The notes: generated from the sequence alone by a model not told the origin. DNA of 35,105 bases from Pseudomonadota bacterium (GCA_021821195.1 JAKACT010000010.1:1-35105), one strand, 5' to 3'. Counted from the first letter of the stretch, positions 19,824 to 29,530 are shown. Numbers and translations are program-made.

Positions 19824-20576
19824 TCAGTGGGTCTTGACCGCCATCGCCGGCAGGCCGCCGCTGGCCAGCTTGGCCTTGGCGTCTGCCAGTTCGGAGGCGC
19901 TGCCGTACGGGCCCATGCGCACCCGGTAGACGGTCTTGCCGCCGATTTGGGCCGATTCCACGCGCGCATTGAGGCCCAGCAGGGCGATCTTGGCCTTGGT
20001 GGTTTCGGCATCGCCTGAGGCGCCGAAGGCGCCGGCTTGCAGGATGTAGCGGGTGGCAGTGGCACCGTGTGCGGCCTCCGGGCTGGCGGCCGGTGCCGCA
20101 GCGGGGGCTGGCGCCGTCGCGACCGGGGTTTCGCCCAGCGGCGCGGGCAGGGCGTCGGCGCCGCTGCCCGCCGCTGCCGCGGTGCCTGCCGCCGGCTTGG
20201 CGGCATTGGCCTGCGCTTCGGCTTCGGCCTTGGCGCTGGCGGCCAGTTCGGCATCGCTCACCGCCACTTCCTGGCCCGGGAGCAGGGTGTAGAAGTCGTA
20301 CTGGGTGGGCTTGGGCTTGTCGGCATCGACCTTCGCCTCGCCGGCGGGCGCGGTGTCCGGGGCGATGGCCTCGCCTTCGTCGCTCACTGCGGCCGGCAGG
20401 GCATCGGGATTGGGCTTGGGTCGGAAGAAACCGTCGCCGCCGTCGGACTTCAGGTAGCGCGGCAGCAGCAGCACCGCCAGCAGCGTCAGCAGCACGCCGA
20501 TCACCAGCCAGGCCCAGCCGGGCAGGCCGCCGGAAGAATTGCGCTTCGCCTGCGATTTTCCGCGTCGTGCCGCCAT
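19824..20576 (-). CDS. FtsN-like SPOR-domain protein
   Basis: A bitopic membrane protein of 250 residues. It has a short basic cytoplasmic tail ([13 protein letters not shown]), a membrane helix at about 19-39 (LPGWAWLVIGVLLTLLAVLL) and an FtsN-like YDFYTLLPGQEV near residue 92. An Ala/Pro-rich linker of about 70 residues follows, then a C-terminal SPOR domain (about 175-250, YILQAGAFGASGDAETTKAK, VYRVRMGPYGSASELADAKA). SPOR domains bind denuded glycan strands at the division septum. The position directly after argS is the common place for ftsN-like genes in related bacteria. Its ATG shares a base with the argS stop (TAATG). Whether it is the essential FtsN is not certain. Confidence 0.88.
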   Translation of the reverse strand: MAARRGKSQAKRNSSGGLPGWAWLVIGVLLTLLAVLLLPRYLKSDGGDGFFRPKPNPDALPAAVSDEGEAIAPDTAPAGEAKVDADKPKPTQYDFYTLLPGQEVAVSDAELAASAKAEAEAQANAAKPAAGTAAAAGSGADALPAPLGETPVATAPAPAAAPAASPEAAHGATATRYILQAGAFGASGDAETTKAKIALLGLNARVESAQIGGKTVYRVRMGPYGSASELADAKAKLASGGLPAMAVKTH

Positions 20577-22264
20577 TACATGCTCTCCGGGGCGGACACG
20601 CCCAGCAGGTCAAGGCCGTTGGCCAGCACTTGGCGGGTGGCCAGCGCCAGCGCCAGGCGCGCATCGCGCAGGGCGGCATCGTCCACCAGTACCGGGCTGG
20701 CGTGGTACCAGCCGTGGAAGGCGTTGGCCAGTTCGCGCAGGTACTGCGCGACTAGGTGCGGCTCCAGCGTGGCGCCGGCGGCCTCCACCACCTCGGGGAA
20801 GCGCGACAGTTCGCGCATCAGCTCCTGCGCCGGCGCATCGCCTAGCACCTGCAGCGAGGCGGCGCCGTTTGCCGCGTCGTGCGCGTAACCCTTTTCGCGG
20901 GCCTGGCGCAGCAGGCTGCACACGCGGGCGTGCGCGTATTGCACGTAGAACACCGGGTTGTCGTTGGACTGCGAGCGCGCCAAGTCGATGTCGAAGGTCA
21001 GCTGCGAATCCGGCTTGCGCGCGACCAGGAACCAGCGCACCGCATCGGCACTGGTTTCCTCGATCAGGTCGCGCAGGGTCAGGTAGCTGCCGGCACGCTT
21101 GGACAGCTTCACCTCCTCGCCGCCGCGCATCACCGTGACCATCTGGTGCAGCACGTAGTCCGGGTAGCCGGTGGGGATGCCGCAGTCCAGCGCCTGCAGG
21201 CCGGCGCGCACGCGCGCCAGCGAGCCGTGGTGGTCGGCGCCCAGCTCGGTGACCGCGCGCTGGTAGCCGCGCTGCCACTTGGAGAGGTGGTAGGCGACGT
21301 CCGGCACGAAGTAGGTGTAGGTGCCGTCGGACTTGCGCATCACCCGGTCCTTGTCGTCGCCGAAGTCGGTGGTGCGCAGCCACAGCGCACCGCCTTCCTC
21401 ATAGGTGTGGCCCTTGGCGATGAGTTCGCGCACGGTTTCCTCGACCTTGCCGTCGGTGTACAGCGAGGACTCCAGGAAGTAGCGGTCGAACGACACGCCG
21501 AAGGCCTGCAGGTCGGCGTTCTGCTCGCGGCGCAGGTACGCCACCGCGAAGGCGCGGATGGCGTCGAGGTCGTCGGCGTCGTCCTTGCCGGTGACGACGT
21601 GGCCGTCCACTTCCACGCTGTCGCCGCGCAGGTACGACTGGGCAACATCGGCGATGTAGTCGCCGTTGTAGGCGTCGGCCGGCCACTGCGCGTCGCCTGG
21701 CTTGAAGCCCTTGGCGCGCGCCTGCGTGGAGATGGCGAGATTGTTGATCTGTACGCCGGCGTCGTTGTAGTAGAACTCGCGTTTCACGTCCCAGCCGTTG
21801 GCGGCCATCACCCGCGCGATGCAGTCGCCGATCACGCCGGCGCGGCCGTGGCCCACGTGCAGCGGGCCGGTGGGGTTGGCGGACACGTATTCCACGCCCA
21901 CCGTCTTGCCGCCGCCGCTGGCATTGCGGCCGAACGCGGGGCCGGCGGCATGGATGTCGCGTACCTGCTGCTGCCACGCGGCCGGGGTCAGGTGGAAGTT
22001 GATGAAGCCGGGGCCGGCGATCTCGACCTTGGCGATCGCATCGGAAGCCGGCAGCGCGTCCAGCAGCTGCTGCGCCAGTGCGCGCGGATTGCCGCGTGCG
22101 GCCTTGGCCAGCAGCATCGCCGCGTTGGTGGAGAAGTCGCCGTGCGCGCGCTCCTTCGGCCGCTCGACCGAGAAGTCGGGGCTGGGCAGGTCGGCGGGCA
22201 GGGTGCCTGCGTTGCGCAAGGCGGACAGGCCCTGTTCGATCAGGGCGCGGAGCTGGGTTTTCAC
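20576..22264 (-). CDS. argS: Arginyl-tRNA synthetase
   Basis: A class I aminoacyl-tRNA synthetase charging tRNA-Arg, 562 residues. It has the N-terminal Add-1 domain and the HIGH motif as HVGHG in [33 protein letters not shown], the modified KMSKS loop [12 protein letters not shown] and the C-terminal DALR anticodon domain ([20 protein letters not shown]) follow. The start codon is GTG at 22264; the sequence [13 protein letters not shown] fits other ArgS N-termini. A TACAAT -10 element lies 33 bases upstream. The stop overlaps the start of the SPOR gene, so both are co-translated. Confidence 0.96.
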   Translation of the reverse strand: MKTQLRALIEQGLSALRNAGTLPADLPSPDFSVERPKERAHGDFSTNAAMLLAKAARGNPRALAQQLLDALPASDAIAKVEIAGPGFINFHLTPAAWQQQVRDIHAAGPAFGRNASGGGKTVGVEYVSANPTGPLHVGHGRAGVIGDCIARVMAANGWDVKREFYYNDAGVQINNLAISTQARAKGFKPGDAQWPADAYNGDYIADVAQSYLRGDSVEVDGHVVTGKDDADDLDAIRAFAVAYLRREQNADLQAFGVSFDRYFLESSLYTDGKVEETVRELIAKGHTYEEGGALWLRTTDFGDDKDRVMRKSDGTYTYFVPDVAYHLSKWQRGYQRAVTELGADHHGSLARVRAGLQALDCGIPTGYPDYVLHQMVTVMRGGEEVKLSKRAGSYLTLRDLIEETSADAVRWFLVARKPDSQLTFDIDLARSQSNDNPVFYVQYAHARVCSLLRQAREKGYAHDAANGAASLQVLGDAPAQELMRELSRFPEVVEAAGATLEPHLVAQYLRELANAFHGWYHASPVLVDDAALRDARLALALATRQVLANGLDLLGVSAPESM

Positions 22265-22296
22265 GTGCGGGAATGCTGCGGTTGAAGCGACCCGCC

Positions 22297-22302
22297 ATTG
22301 TA
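22297..22302 (-). promoter_or_regulatory. argS -10 element
   Basis: On the minus strand GTACAATGGCGG places TACAAT 33 bases before the argS GTG. It resembles the TACAATGCGCG elements of the spe genes. No clear -35 is present. Confidence 0.5.
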
Positions 22303-22315
22303 CGCGAGGCCACCT

Positions 22316-22990
22316 TCACACCAGCCCGCGCTGGGCCATCGAGGTGGGCGGGCCGTCGCCGATCACGAAGTGGTCGAGCAGGCGCACGTCCACCAGCGCC
22401 AGCGCCTGCTTGATGCGCGCGGTGACCGCGCGGTCGGCGGCGCTGGGTTCCGGGCTGCCGCTGGGATGGTTATGGCCGATGATCGCCGCCGCCGCGCCGT
22501 GCGCCAGCGCGCGCTGCACGAGGATGCGCGGATGCACTTCGGCGCCGTCGATGCCGCCGCGGAACAGTTCCTCGAAACCCAGCGCGCGGTGGCGGGTGTC
22601 CAGATACAGCACCGCGAACACCTCGTGCTGCAAGCTGCGCAGGCGCTGGGCGAAGTAGCGGCCGGCGCAGGCGGGGTCGCCCAGCGCCTCGCCGCGTTCC
22701 AGCTGCGCGGCCAGATGGCGCTGACCCAGTTCCAGTGCCGCCGCCAGCAGGCAGGCGCGGGCCGGGCCGATGCCGCGCAGGCTGGTCAGTGCTCTGGGGT
22801 CGCGGTCCAGCAGCCGGCGCAGGCCGCCCTGACCGGCCAGCAGGCCGCGCGCGCTGGCGACGGCATCGCTGCCGGCGGTGCCGGAACCGAGGAACAGCGC
22901 CAGCAGCTCGGCATCGGACAGGCTGCCGGGGCCACGGGCCAGCAGTTTTTCGCGGGGGCGTTCGGATTCGGGCCAGTCGCGGATATGCAT
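22316..22990 (-). CDS. radC: RadC family protein (JAB/MPN domain)
   Basis: A 224-residue member of the RadC/UPF0758 family. It has an N-terminal helix-hairpin-helix part (LTSLRGIGPARACLLAAALE) and a C-terminal JAB1/MPN metalloprotease-like domain. The complete zinc motif is in IIGHNHPSGSPEPSAAD (HxHPSGxxxxSxxD). The biochemical function is not firmly known despite the historic DNA-repair name. It is divergent from coaC across 95 bases, the usual position in many gammaproteobacteria. The N-terminus MHIRDWPESERPREKLL is the family's usual start, although the ribosome site is weak. Confidence 0.92.
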   Translation of the reverse strand: MHIRDWPESERPREKLLARGPGSLSDAELLALFLGSGTAGSDAVASARGLLAGQGGLRRLLDRDPRALTSLRGIGPARACLLAAALELGQRHLAAQLERGEALGDPACAGRYFAQRLRSLQHEVFAVLYLDTRHRALGFEELFRGGIDGAEVHPRILVQRALAHGAAAAIIGHNHPSGSPEPSAADRAVTARIKQALALVDVRLLDHFVIGDGPPTSMAQRGLV

Positions 22991-23085
22991 GCGGCCAGCG
23001 TGCGTCGGCCAGCGCCGCGGGGCAAAGGAAGCGGCCGCGGCATCGGGTAAGCTGCTGCTTCTCCAAGTGGTCAGGGAATGGCCCG

Positions 23086-23643
23086 ATGCAGGCTACGTTT
23101 TCCCCCGCCGGTGGCGTCCGCGTGCTGCTGTGCGTCTGTGGCGGCATCGCCGCGTACAAGTCCGCCGAGCTGGTGCGGCGGCTGCGCGACGCCGGCGCCG
23201 AGGTGCAGGTGGCGATGACCGACAGTGCGCAGCGCTTCGTCGGCGCGCAGACCTTCCAGGCCCTCTCGCACCGGCCGGTGCGCACCTCCCTGTGGGATGC
23301 GCAGGCCGAGGCGGCGATGGGGCACCTGGAACTGGCCGGCTGGGCCCAGCACGTGGTGGTGGCCCCGGCCACCGCCAATACGCTGGCGAAGCTGGCGCAC
23401 GGACTGGCCGATGACCTGGTGTCCACCCTGTGCCTGGCCGCCGAGGCGCCGCTGCTGGTCGCGCCGGCGATGAACCACCGGATGTGGCGACACCCGGCGA
23501 CCCAGTCGAACGTCGCCACGTTGCTGGCGCGCGGCGTACGCCTGATCGGCCCCAACGACGGCCCGCTGGCCGAGGGCGAATCCGGCCCCGGGCGGATGGC
23601 CGAGCCGGCGGAAATCGTGGCCGCGCTGGCGGTGGGCGCATGA
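23086..23643 (+). CDS. coaC: Phosphopantothenoylcysteine decarboxylase (CoaC part of a split CoaBC)
   Basis: CoaC is an FMN enzyme that decarboxylates phosphopantothenoylcysteine in coenzyme A synthesis. The 185-residue product shows [20 protein letters not shown], the active-site histidine H80 in [11 protein letters not shown], the FMN motif [16 protein letters not shown] and the PAMNHRMW loop. Two points are odd. It ends at a TGA exactly where the linker to CoaB would normally continue; almost all proteobacterial CoaBC proteins are single chains of about 400 residues. Also, the position of the E. coli redox cysteine (C158, in ACGDIGPGRM) holds Glu163 ([10 protein letters not shown]). ATG 23086 has AGGGA at 23073-23077. 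Confidence 0.88.
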   Translation: MQATFSPAGGVRVLLCVCGGIAAYKSAELVRRLRDAGAEVQVAMTDSAQRFVGAQTFQALSHRPVRTSLWDAQAEAAMGHLELAGWAQHVVVAPATANTLAKLAHGLADDLVSTLCLAAEAPLLVAPAMNHRMWRHPATQSNVATLLARGVRLIGPNDGPLAEGESGPGRMAEPAEIVAALAVGA

Positions 23644-24311
23644 GCGCGCCGCTGGCGGGCATGCGCCTCGTGGTCAGCGCGGGCCCGACCTTCGAGGACA
23701 TCGACCCGGTGCGTTTCCTCGGCAATCGCAGCAGCGGCAAGATGGGCTTCGCGATTGCCGCCGCCGCGGCACGGCGTGGCGCCGAGGTGGTGCTGGTGGC
23801 CGGTCCCGTGCAGTTGCCGACGCCGCCGGGCGTCGCCCGCGTGGACGTGCGCAGCGCGGCGCAGATGTTCGACGCGGTGATGGCCGCGCTGCCCTGCGCT
23901 GCCTACATCGGCGCCGCGGCAGTGGCCGATTTCACCCCGCGCGCGATCGCCGCCAGCAAGTTGAAGAAGCAGCCGGGACAGGACACGCTGGTGCTGGAAC
24001 TGGTCAAGACCCGCGACGTGCTGGCGGAGGTGGCCGTGCACCCGCAGCGGCCGCGGCTGGTGGTGGGGTTCGCCGCGGAAACCGACGACGTGGCCCGCTA
24101 CGCGCGCGACAAGCTGGAGCGCAAGCGGCTGGACATGATCTGCGCCAACCGGGTCGGGCTGGCGGGCAGCGGCTTCGAAAGCGACGACAACGCGCTGCTG
24201 GTCATCGATGCCAATGGCGAGCGCGCGCTCGGGCCCGCGCCCAAGGCCGAACTGGCGGCGGTGCTGCTGGATATCATCGGCGGACGCTTGCAGGCCGGGG
24301 GGGCCGCATGA
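23640..24311 (+). CDS. coaB: Phosphopantothenate-cysteine ligase (CoaB part of a split CoaBC)
   Basis: CoaB joins 4'-phosphopantothenate and cysteine using CTP. The 223-residue product matches the complete C-terminal domain of Coa[42 protein letters not shown], the AAVADF block, the KLKK lysine loop and [20 protein letters not shown]. It begins at ATG 23640 within ATGA, overlapping the coaC stop by four bases. Joining the two products gives a linker of the same length as in fused E. coli CoaBC, within about a residue. This points to a recent one-base frame change or to a sequencing error. It in turn overlaps dut by ATGA. Confidence 0.9.
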   Translation: MSAPLAGMRLVVSAGPTFEDIDPVRFLGNRSSGKMGFAIAAAAARRGAEVVLVAGPVQLPTPPGVARVDVRSAAQMFDAVMAALPCAAYIGAAAVADFTPRAIAASKLKKQPGQDTLVLELVKTRDVLAEVAVHPQRPRLVVGFAAETDDVARYARDKLERKRLDMICANRVGLAGSGFESDDNALLVIDANGERALGPAPKAELAAVLLDIIGGRLQAGGAA

Positions 24312-24769
24312 GCCAACGCACGCTGCAGGTGAAAGTGCTGGACCCGCGCATCGGCGGCGAATGGCCGCTGCCCGAATACGCCACCGCGCACAGCGCCGGA
24401 CTGGACCTGCGCGCCGCGCTGGACGCACCGCTGGAACTGGCGCCCGGGCAGGCCGTGCTGGTGCCGTCGGGGCTGGCCATCCACATCGGCGACCCGGGCC
24501 TGTGCGCGATGATCCTGCCGCGGTCGGGGCTGGGCCACAAACACGGCATCGTGCTGGGCAACGGTACCGGCCTGATCGACGCCGACTACCAGGGGCCGCT
24601 GATGGTCAGCTTGTGGAATCGCAGCGCCACCGCCTTCACCGTGGAGCCCGGCGACCGCATCGCCCAGCTGGTGCTGATGCCGGTGGTGCGTGCGGCGCTG
24701 CAGGTGGTGGATACTTTCGAGGAGAGCGCACGCGGACAGGGCGGCTTCGGCCACACCGGCGTGCGCTGA
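24308..24769 (+). CDS. dut: dUTP diphosphatase
   Basis: Trimeric dUTPase, which cleaves dUTP to dUMP and pyrophosphate, limiting uracil in DNA and feeding dTMP synthesis. The 153-residue product has all five family motifs: [29 protein letters not shown] with the uracil-pocket segment [22 protein letters not shown], and the C-terminal flexible [12 protein letters not shown] 24308 overlaps the coaB stop (ATGA). The order coaBC-dut-algC is common in Pseudomonas and Xanthomonas relatives. Confidence 0.96.
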   Translation: MSQRTLQVKVLDPRIGGEWPLPEYATAHSAGLDLRAALDAPLELAPGQAVLVPSGLAIHIGDPGLCAMILPRSGLGHKHGIVLGNGTGLIDADYQGPLMVSLWNRSATAFTVEPGDRIAQLVLMPVVRAALQVVDTFEESARGQGGFGHTGVR

Positions 24770-24781
24770 CAGGGGAACGCG

Positions 24782-27136
24782 ATGGCTTTGTTCGGATTGG
24801 GTAGTAAGAAAGGCGCCGCGGGCGCGGAAGCGGACGGCAAGTTGGCGTACGACCCGCTGCAGGCGGCGCGCGCGCTGCCGTGGCTGGTTGCGCTGCTGGG
24901 CCTGTTGGGGCTGTGGTGCCTAGTCGCCGGCGGCCTGCGCCAGCGCGATGAAAGCCGCCAGGGCGCGCTGGAGTTCACCCGCGACGACGTGGTGGTGGCG
25001 GTGCGGCGCACCCTCAACGAGCACCGGCAGAAGTTCGGTGCGCGGCTGGCGGCGAAGGAATTCACCGCGCCCCTGGCGGCGGGCGACACCGCGGCGGCGG
25101 CCGCGGCGCTCAAGGGCTGGAGCGAGGTGGAGCGCGCCGAGCTGTGGCCTTCCGACTTGGATGCGCGCTATCAGCAGCTACCGAAAGGAGGCTTCGGCAG
25201 CCTGGCCGCGGCCGAGGATGCATTGGCCAGCGGCAAGATGGCGGTGCGGGTGGTGCGCGCCGGCGGTGGGCCGCGGCTGGCAATGGCCGCGATGGTTGGC
25301 AACGGCGGCATGATCGCCTACGTGGAATTGCCGCTGGACAGGCTGCGCAGCAGCGTGGAAAGCCCGACCCTGCCGGGTGGCACCTACCTGGCGCTGCGCC
25401 AGGGGCCGCGCAGCGTGGTCGAGCGGGGCGAGGCCGAGCTGGCCGCCTCGGCGGAGGCGCTGGGCGCCAAGGTGCCGGACAGCGAGCTGCGGGTGGCCGC
25501 GGCGGCACCGGACAGCATGGCCGCGCCGTTCGGGCTGAACGGCTGGACCTCGCTGGGGTTGGGCGTCGCGCTGCTGCTGCTGTGCGGCGGGCTGTGGTTC
25601 GTGCTGCGCCCGCGCCTGCTGGCGATGGGTGGCGCCGCTGCGGTCGAGGCCGGCCCCACGTTGTCCGACCTGCAGCAAACCCTGCCGCCGGTCGAGCCGA
25701 CGGTGCGCACCAAGGAGCGCGAGCAGGATGCCGCCAAACCTGCTTCCAAGGTGCAGGTGGTGATCGACCACCGCATCTTCCGCGCCTACGACATCCGCGG
25801 TGTCGTCGGCCAGTCGCTGGACGCCGGCGTGGCCGAATTGATCGGGCAGGCGATCGGCTCGGTGATGGCCGAGCAGGGGCTGGATGCCATCGTGGTCGGC
25901 CGCGACGGCCGCCTGTCCGGGCCGGAGCTGGCGCAAGGGCTGATCGAAGGCCTGCGCAAGGCCGGCCGCCACGTCATCGACATCGGCATGGCGCCGACGC
26001 CGGTGGTGTACTTCGGCGGCTACCACCTGCGCACCGGCTGCGGCGTGGCCATCACCGGCAGCCACAACCCGCCGGACTACAACGGCTTCAAGATCGTCGT
26101 CGGCGGCGAAACCCTGTCCGGCGATGCGATCAAGGACCTGCACGCGCGCATCGCCGAGGATCGCCTGCTCACGGCGGAGGTGCGCGGCAACCTGGACGAG
26201 CGCGACATCGGCGAGGACTACGTCCAGCGCATCGCCGGCGACATCCAGATCGGCCAGCGGCTGAAGGTGGTGGTGGATGCCGGCAACGGCGTGGCCGGCG
26301 TGCTGGGCCCGCGCGTGCTGGAGGCCATCGGCGCCGACGTCACCCCGCTGTTCTGCGACATCGACGGCACCTTCCCCAACCACCATCCCGACCCCAGCGA
26401 GCCGCACAACCTGGAGGCGCTGGTGCAGATGGTGCAGCGGCTGGACGCCGACCTCGGCATCGCCTTCGATGGCGATGGCGACCGCCTTGGCGTGGTCACC
26501 AAGGCGGGCAAGAACATCTTCCCGGACCGGTTGCTGATGCTGTTCGCCGCCGACGTGCTGGAGCGCAACCCGGGCGCGGTCATCGTCTACGACGTGAAGT
26601 GCACGGGCCGGCTGCCGACCCAGATCCTGCGCTACGGCGGCAGCCCCTTGATGTGGAAGACCGGGCATTCGCTGATCAAGTCGAAGATGCGCGAGGTCGA
26701 TGCCGCGCTGGCCGGCGAGATGAGCGGCCATTTCTTCTTCGCCGAACGCTGGTTCGGTTTCGACGATGGCATCTATGCGGCGGCGCGGCTGCTGGAAATC
26801 CTCGACGCCCGCGAAGAGTCGCCGGACGCGGTGTTCGACGCGCTGCCCGACGGCGTGTCCACCGCCGAGATCAAGGTCGATGCCCCGGACGGCGACCCGC
26901 ATGCGTTCGTCGAGCGCTTCCGCCTGACCGCGACGTTCGAGGGCGCGCGCCAGACCACCCTGGACGGCGTGCGGGTGGACTGGTCGGATGGCTGGGGACT
27001 GGTGCGTGCGTCCAACACCACGCCGGTGCTGGTGATGCGCTTCGATGCCGACAGCAGCGCGGCGATGGCGCGCATCCAGCAGGCGTTCCGCGACAACCTG
27101 CTGCGGCTGGAGCCGGGCCTGCAGCTGCCGTTCTGA
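24782..27136 (+). CDS. algC: Phosphomannomutase/phosphoglucomutase (AlgC/XanA) with membrane-anchored N-terminal extension
   Basis: The C-terminal half (from about residue 327) is a complete alpha-D-phosphohexomutase. It has VIDHRIFRAYDIRGVVG, the phosphoserine loop TGSHNPPDYNGFK with S427, the Mg site DGDGDR at 563-568, GEMSGHFFFAE and the phosphate-binding RASNTTPVLVMRF. It interconverts mannose or glucose 6- and 1-phosphates for lipopolysaccharide and exopolysaccharide. The first 320 or so residues are extra: a membrane helix near 32-52, a probable periplasmic domain, a second helix near 252-275 and a Pro/Lys linker. The total is 784 residues against about 460 for the enzyme alone. ATG 24782 follows GGGGAA, and the extension stays in frame throughout, so it is real. 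Longer AlgC forms are also annotated in Pseudomonas. Confidence 0.9.
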   Translation: MALFGLGSKKGAAGAEADGKLAYDPLQAARALPWLVALLGLLGLWCLVAGGLRQRDESRQGALEFTRDDVVVAVRRTLNEHRQKFGARLAAKEFTAPLAAGDTAAAAAALKGWSEVERAELWPSDLDARYQQLPKGGFGSLAAAEDALASGKMAVRVVRAGGGPRLAMAAMVGNGGMIAYVELPLDRLRSSVESPTLPGGTYLALRQGPRSVVERGEAELAASAEALGAKVPDSELRVAAAAPDSMAAPFGLNGWTSLGLGVALLLLCGGLWFVLRPRLLAMGGAAAVEAGPTLSDLQQTLPPVEPTVRTKEREQDAAKPASKVQVVIDHRIFRAYDIRGVVGQSLDAGVAELIGQAIGSVMAEQGLDAIVVGRDGRLSGPELAQGLIEGLRKAGRHVIDIGMAPTPVVYFGGYHLRTGCGVAITGSHNPPDYNGFKIVVGGETLSGDAIKDLHARIAEDRLLTAEVRGNLDERDIGEDYVQRIAGDIQIGQRLKVVVDAGNGVAGVLGPRVLEAIGADVTPLFCDIDGTFPNHHPDPSEPHNLEALVQMVQRLDADLGIAFDGDGDRLGVVTKAGKNIFPDRLLMLFAADVLERNPGAVIVYDVKCTGRLPTQILRYGGSPLMWKTGHSLIKSKMREVDAALAGEMSGHFFFAERWFGFDDGIYAAARLLEILDAREESPDAVFDALPDGVSTAEIKVDAPDGDPHAFVERFRLTATFEGARQTTLDGVRVDWSDGWGLVRASNTTPVLVMRFDADSSAAMARIQQAFRDNLLRLEPGLQLPF

Positions 27137-27146
27137 CGGCGGCTGC

Positions 27147-27836
27147 CTAGCCCGCCGGCGTCGGCGCTGCCGGCGCTGGCGCCGGTGCGTTGGGATCCTG
27201 GCGCATCGCGCGGTAGCGCTGCACCGAGTCGGCCAGTTCGCGTTCCAGCTCGGCGCGGTCTACTTCCTGCGCCCGCAGGATCTGCTGCTGGCGCAGCAGT
27301 TCGCCGTGCTGGTGGCGGATCGAGTCGGCCAGCTTGCGCGGCACCGGGCCATCGGCCAGCTCCAGGTCACCGGCTTGGCGCAGCAGCGACAGCAGGCTCA
27401 GGCGCAGGTTGGCCAGGCCCAGCCGGCTGGCCTTGAGGGTTTCGTCCAGCAGCGCGGTGCGCTCGCCATAGGCGCGGCGCAGGTCGGCTTCGGTCAGGTA
27501 GGACTCCACCATCGCCAGGTCACGGCGCTTCTGCAGCGCCTCCGCCTCGGCCTGCCGGCGCGCGGCTTCGGCCGCGACTTCCGCCGCGCCGCGCTCTTCG
27601 TCGGTGAGTGCGCGGCCTACCTGCCCGGTGGCCAGGCCGCTCTTGGCGTTGAATTCGGTGCGTGCGTTGTCCACCGCGGAGGCAGGCAGCGCATCGCCGC
27701 AGACCCTGCGCCCGCCTTCATCCCAGCAATAGATCTTCTTCTGCGTGGGTGCGGCGGTCTGGGCGACGACGACGCCGGTGCCGGCCAGCGCAAGCGCGGC
27801 GACGGCGGCGCGGAGGATGTGGCGTTGGTGCGGCAT
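27147..27836 (-). CDS. Secreted DUF4124-type protein with coiled-coil region
   Basis: A 229-residue exported protein of unknown function. There is a signal peptide at about 1-25 (ILRAAVAALALAGTGVVVAQ), then a DUF4124-like segment (KKIYCWDEGGRRVCGDALPA) with two cysteines that could pair. A long charged helical stretch rich in Glu, Arg and Leu (about 75-205) follows, then a Pro/Ala tail. The product is probably periplasmic. ATG 27836 has AGGGGG at normal spacing. It follows pyrE by 31 bases on the same strand and is probably co-transcribed. I cannot name a function. Confidence 0.75.
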   Translation of the reverse strand: MPHQRHILRAAVAALALAGTGVVVAQTAAPTQKKIYCWDEGGRRVCGDALPASAVDNARTEFNAKSGLATGQVGRALTDEERGAAEVAAEAARRQAEAEALQKRRDLAMVESYLTEADLRRAYGERTALLDETLKASRLGLANLRLSLLSLLRQAGDLELADGPVPRKLADSIRHQHGELLRQQQILRAQEVDRAELERELADSVQRYRAMRQDPNAPAPAPAAPTPAG

Positions 27837-27867
27837 GACGGCCCCCTGTGGCAGTCGGATGAGCGTA

Positions 27868-28518
27868 TCAGGCGACGCCGTAGCGCGCGCGGTAGGCAAG
27901 CAGCGCATCGCGATGGGCGGCCAGTCCGGCGTCTTCGCCGGCAAATGCCAGCAGGTCGTCCAGCGTGGCCACCGCGACCACCGGGATGGCGTGCTCGGCC
28001 GCCACCGCCTGCGCCGCGGATTCGGCGGCATCCTCGCGCACGCGTTCCTGCCGGTCCAGCGCGATCACGATCCCGGCCGGCGTGCCGCCAGCCTCGCGGA
28101 TGATCGCCAGCGCTTCGCGGATGGCGGTGCCGGCGGTGATCACGTCGTCCACGATCAGCACCCTGCGCCCGGCAAGCGGCGCGCCAATCAGGCTGCCGCC
28201 CTCGCCGTGCGCCTTGGCTTCCTTGCGGTTGAACGCCAGCGGCAGGTCGCGGCCGCGCCGCGCGTATTCGCAGGCCAGCGCGGTGGCCAGCGGGATGCCC
28301 TTGTAGGCCGGTCCGAACAGCAGGTCGAAGTCCAGCGCCGCCGCGTCCACCGCGTCGGCGTAGCACTGCGCCAGCGCGGCCAGCGCGGCGCCGGAGTCGA
28401 AGCGCCCGGCGTTGAAGAAATACGGGCTGCTGCGGCCGGACTTGAGGGTGAATTCGCCGAAGCGCAGGGCGTCGGCGCGCAGCGCGAGCTGCAGGAAGCG
28501 GTGGCGGTGGTCGGGCAC
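27868..28518 (-). CDS. pyrE: Orotate phosphoribosyltransferase
   Basis: The enzyme joins orotate to PRPP, making orotidine monophosphate for pyrimidine nucleotides. The 216-residue product contains [54 protein letters not shown] and the PRPP motif [17 protein letters not shown]. No ATG fits: GTG 28518 aligns with the start of known PyrE proteins ([13 protein letters not shown] against MSDHRTRFLQLAL as I remember the Xanthomonas form). The ribosome site is poor. The gene is divergent from xthA across 145 bases, which include TATGCT as a possible plus-strand -10. Confidence 0.94.
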   Translation of the reverse strand: MPDHRHRFLQLALRADALRFGEFTLKSGRSSPYFFNAGRFDSGAALAALAQCYADAVDAAALDFDLLFGPAYKGIPLATALACEYARRGRDLPLAFNRKEAKAHGEGGSLIGAPLAGRRVLIVDDVITAGTAIREALAIIREAGGTPAGIVIALDRQERVREDAAESAAQAVAAEHAIPVVAVATLDDLLAFAGEDAGLAAHRDALLAYRARYGVA

Positions 28519-28663
28519 GGCGATTCGGGTCAGGTGGGCGTGGGATGGAAAGCGTACCGCATGCGCCAGAGCCTCCGCGGCTGGACAGGTATGCTTGCGT
28601 GCTTCGGGCGCATGGCGCGTCCACCTGCTGCTGCCTCCGACTTCGAGCAACACGATCCCATCC

Positions 28664-29464
28664 ATGCGCATCCTCACCTTCAATGCCAACGGCCTGCGTT
28701 CGGCCGCCTCCAAGGGTTTCTTCGACTGGTTCGCCGCGCGCGACGTCGACGTGCTCTGCCTGCAGGAAACCAAGGCGCAGGAACACCAGCTGGCGGATGC
28801 CGCGTTCCGGCCGGAAGGTTACAAGGCGTGGTTCAAGGACGCGCAGAAGAAGGGCTACAGCGGCGTGGCGATCTACAGCCGGCGCGAGCCCGACGAGGTG
28901 CGCACCGAACTGGGCTGGGCGCCTTTCGACGACGAGGGCCGCTACATCGAGGCGCGCTTCGGCAACCTGTCGGTGGTCAGCTTCTACATCCCCTCCGGCA
29001 GTTCCGGCGAACTGCGCCAGGGCTTCAAGGAAGAAGTGATGGCCTGGCTGAAGCCGATCATGGACGGCTGGCTGGCCAGTGGCCGCGAGTATGTCCTGTG
29101 CGGCGACTGGAACATCGTCCGCGCGCGCAACGACATCAAGAACTGGACCGGCAACCAGAAGAATTCCGGCTGCCTGCCGCACGAGCGCGCCTGGCTCAGC
29201 GGGATGATCGCGGACGACTGCCACGACGGCCTGGTCGCGCCGCCCGCGCAGGGCTGGAAGGATGCCTTCCGGGTGGCCAAGCCCGGGGTGGTGGAGTATT
29301 CGTGGTGGTCGCAGCGCGGCGCCGCGCGCGCCAACAACGTCGGCTGGCGCATCGACTACCAGATCTGCACGCCCGGCATCGCCGCGTCGATCCGCGCCGC
29401 CGAGATCTTCCCCGAGCCGAAGTTCTCCGACCACGCGCCGGTGCTGGTCGACTACGCCGCATAG
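28664..29464 (+). CDS. xthA: Exodeoxyribonuclease III family AP endonuclease
   Basis: This DNA repair enzyme cuts at abasic sites and trims 3' ends. The 266-residue product has the endonuclease/exonuclease/phosphatase fold: [14 protein letters not shown], the metal-binding Glu in CLQETKAQ, the YSGVAIYSR strand, [14 protein letters not shown], and the C-terminal GWRIDYQIC and [11 protein letters not shown], all intact. ATG 28664 is set by the conserved N-terminus, although no clear Shine-Dalgarno precedes it. Being divergent from pyrE is also seen in Xanthomonas as I recall. It looks nearer to the ExoA-like branch than to E. coli XthA. Confidence 0.93.
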   Translation: MRILTFNANGLRSAASKGFFDWFAARDVDVLCLQETKAQEHQLADAAFRPEGYKAWFKDAQKKGYSGVAIYSRREPDEVRTELGWAPFDDEGRYIEARFGNLSVVSFYIPSGSSGELRQGFKEEVMAWLKPIMDGWLASGREYVLCGDWNIVRARNDIKNWTGNQKNSGCLPHERAWLSGMIADDCHDGLVAPPAQGWKDAFRVAKPGVVEYSWWSQRGAARANNVGWRIDYQICTPGIAASIRAAEIFPEPKFSDHAPVLVDYAA

Positions 29465-29530
29465 GCCAGCCCGGCACGATCGCCTCCCGCCAACCCCGTC
29501 GCGCCGGCAGGCGCTGCCACAGGAATCCCG

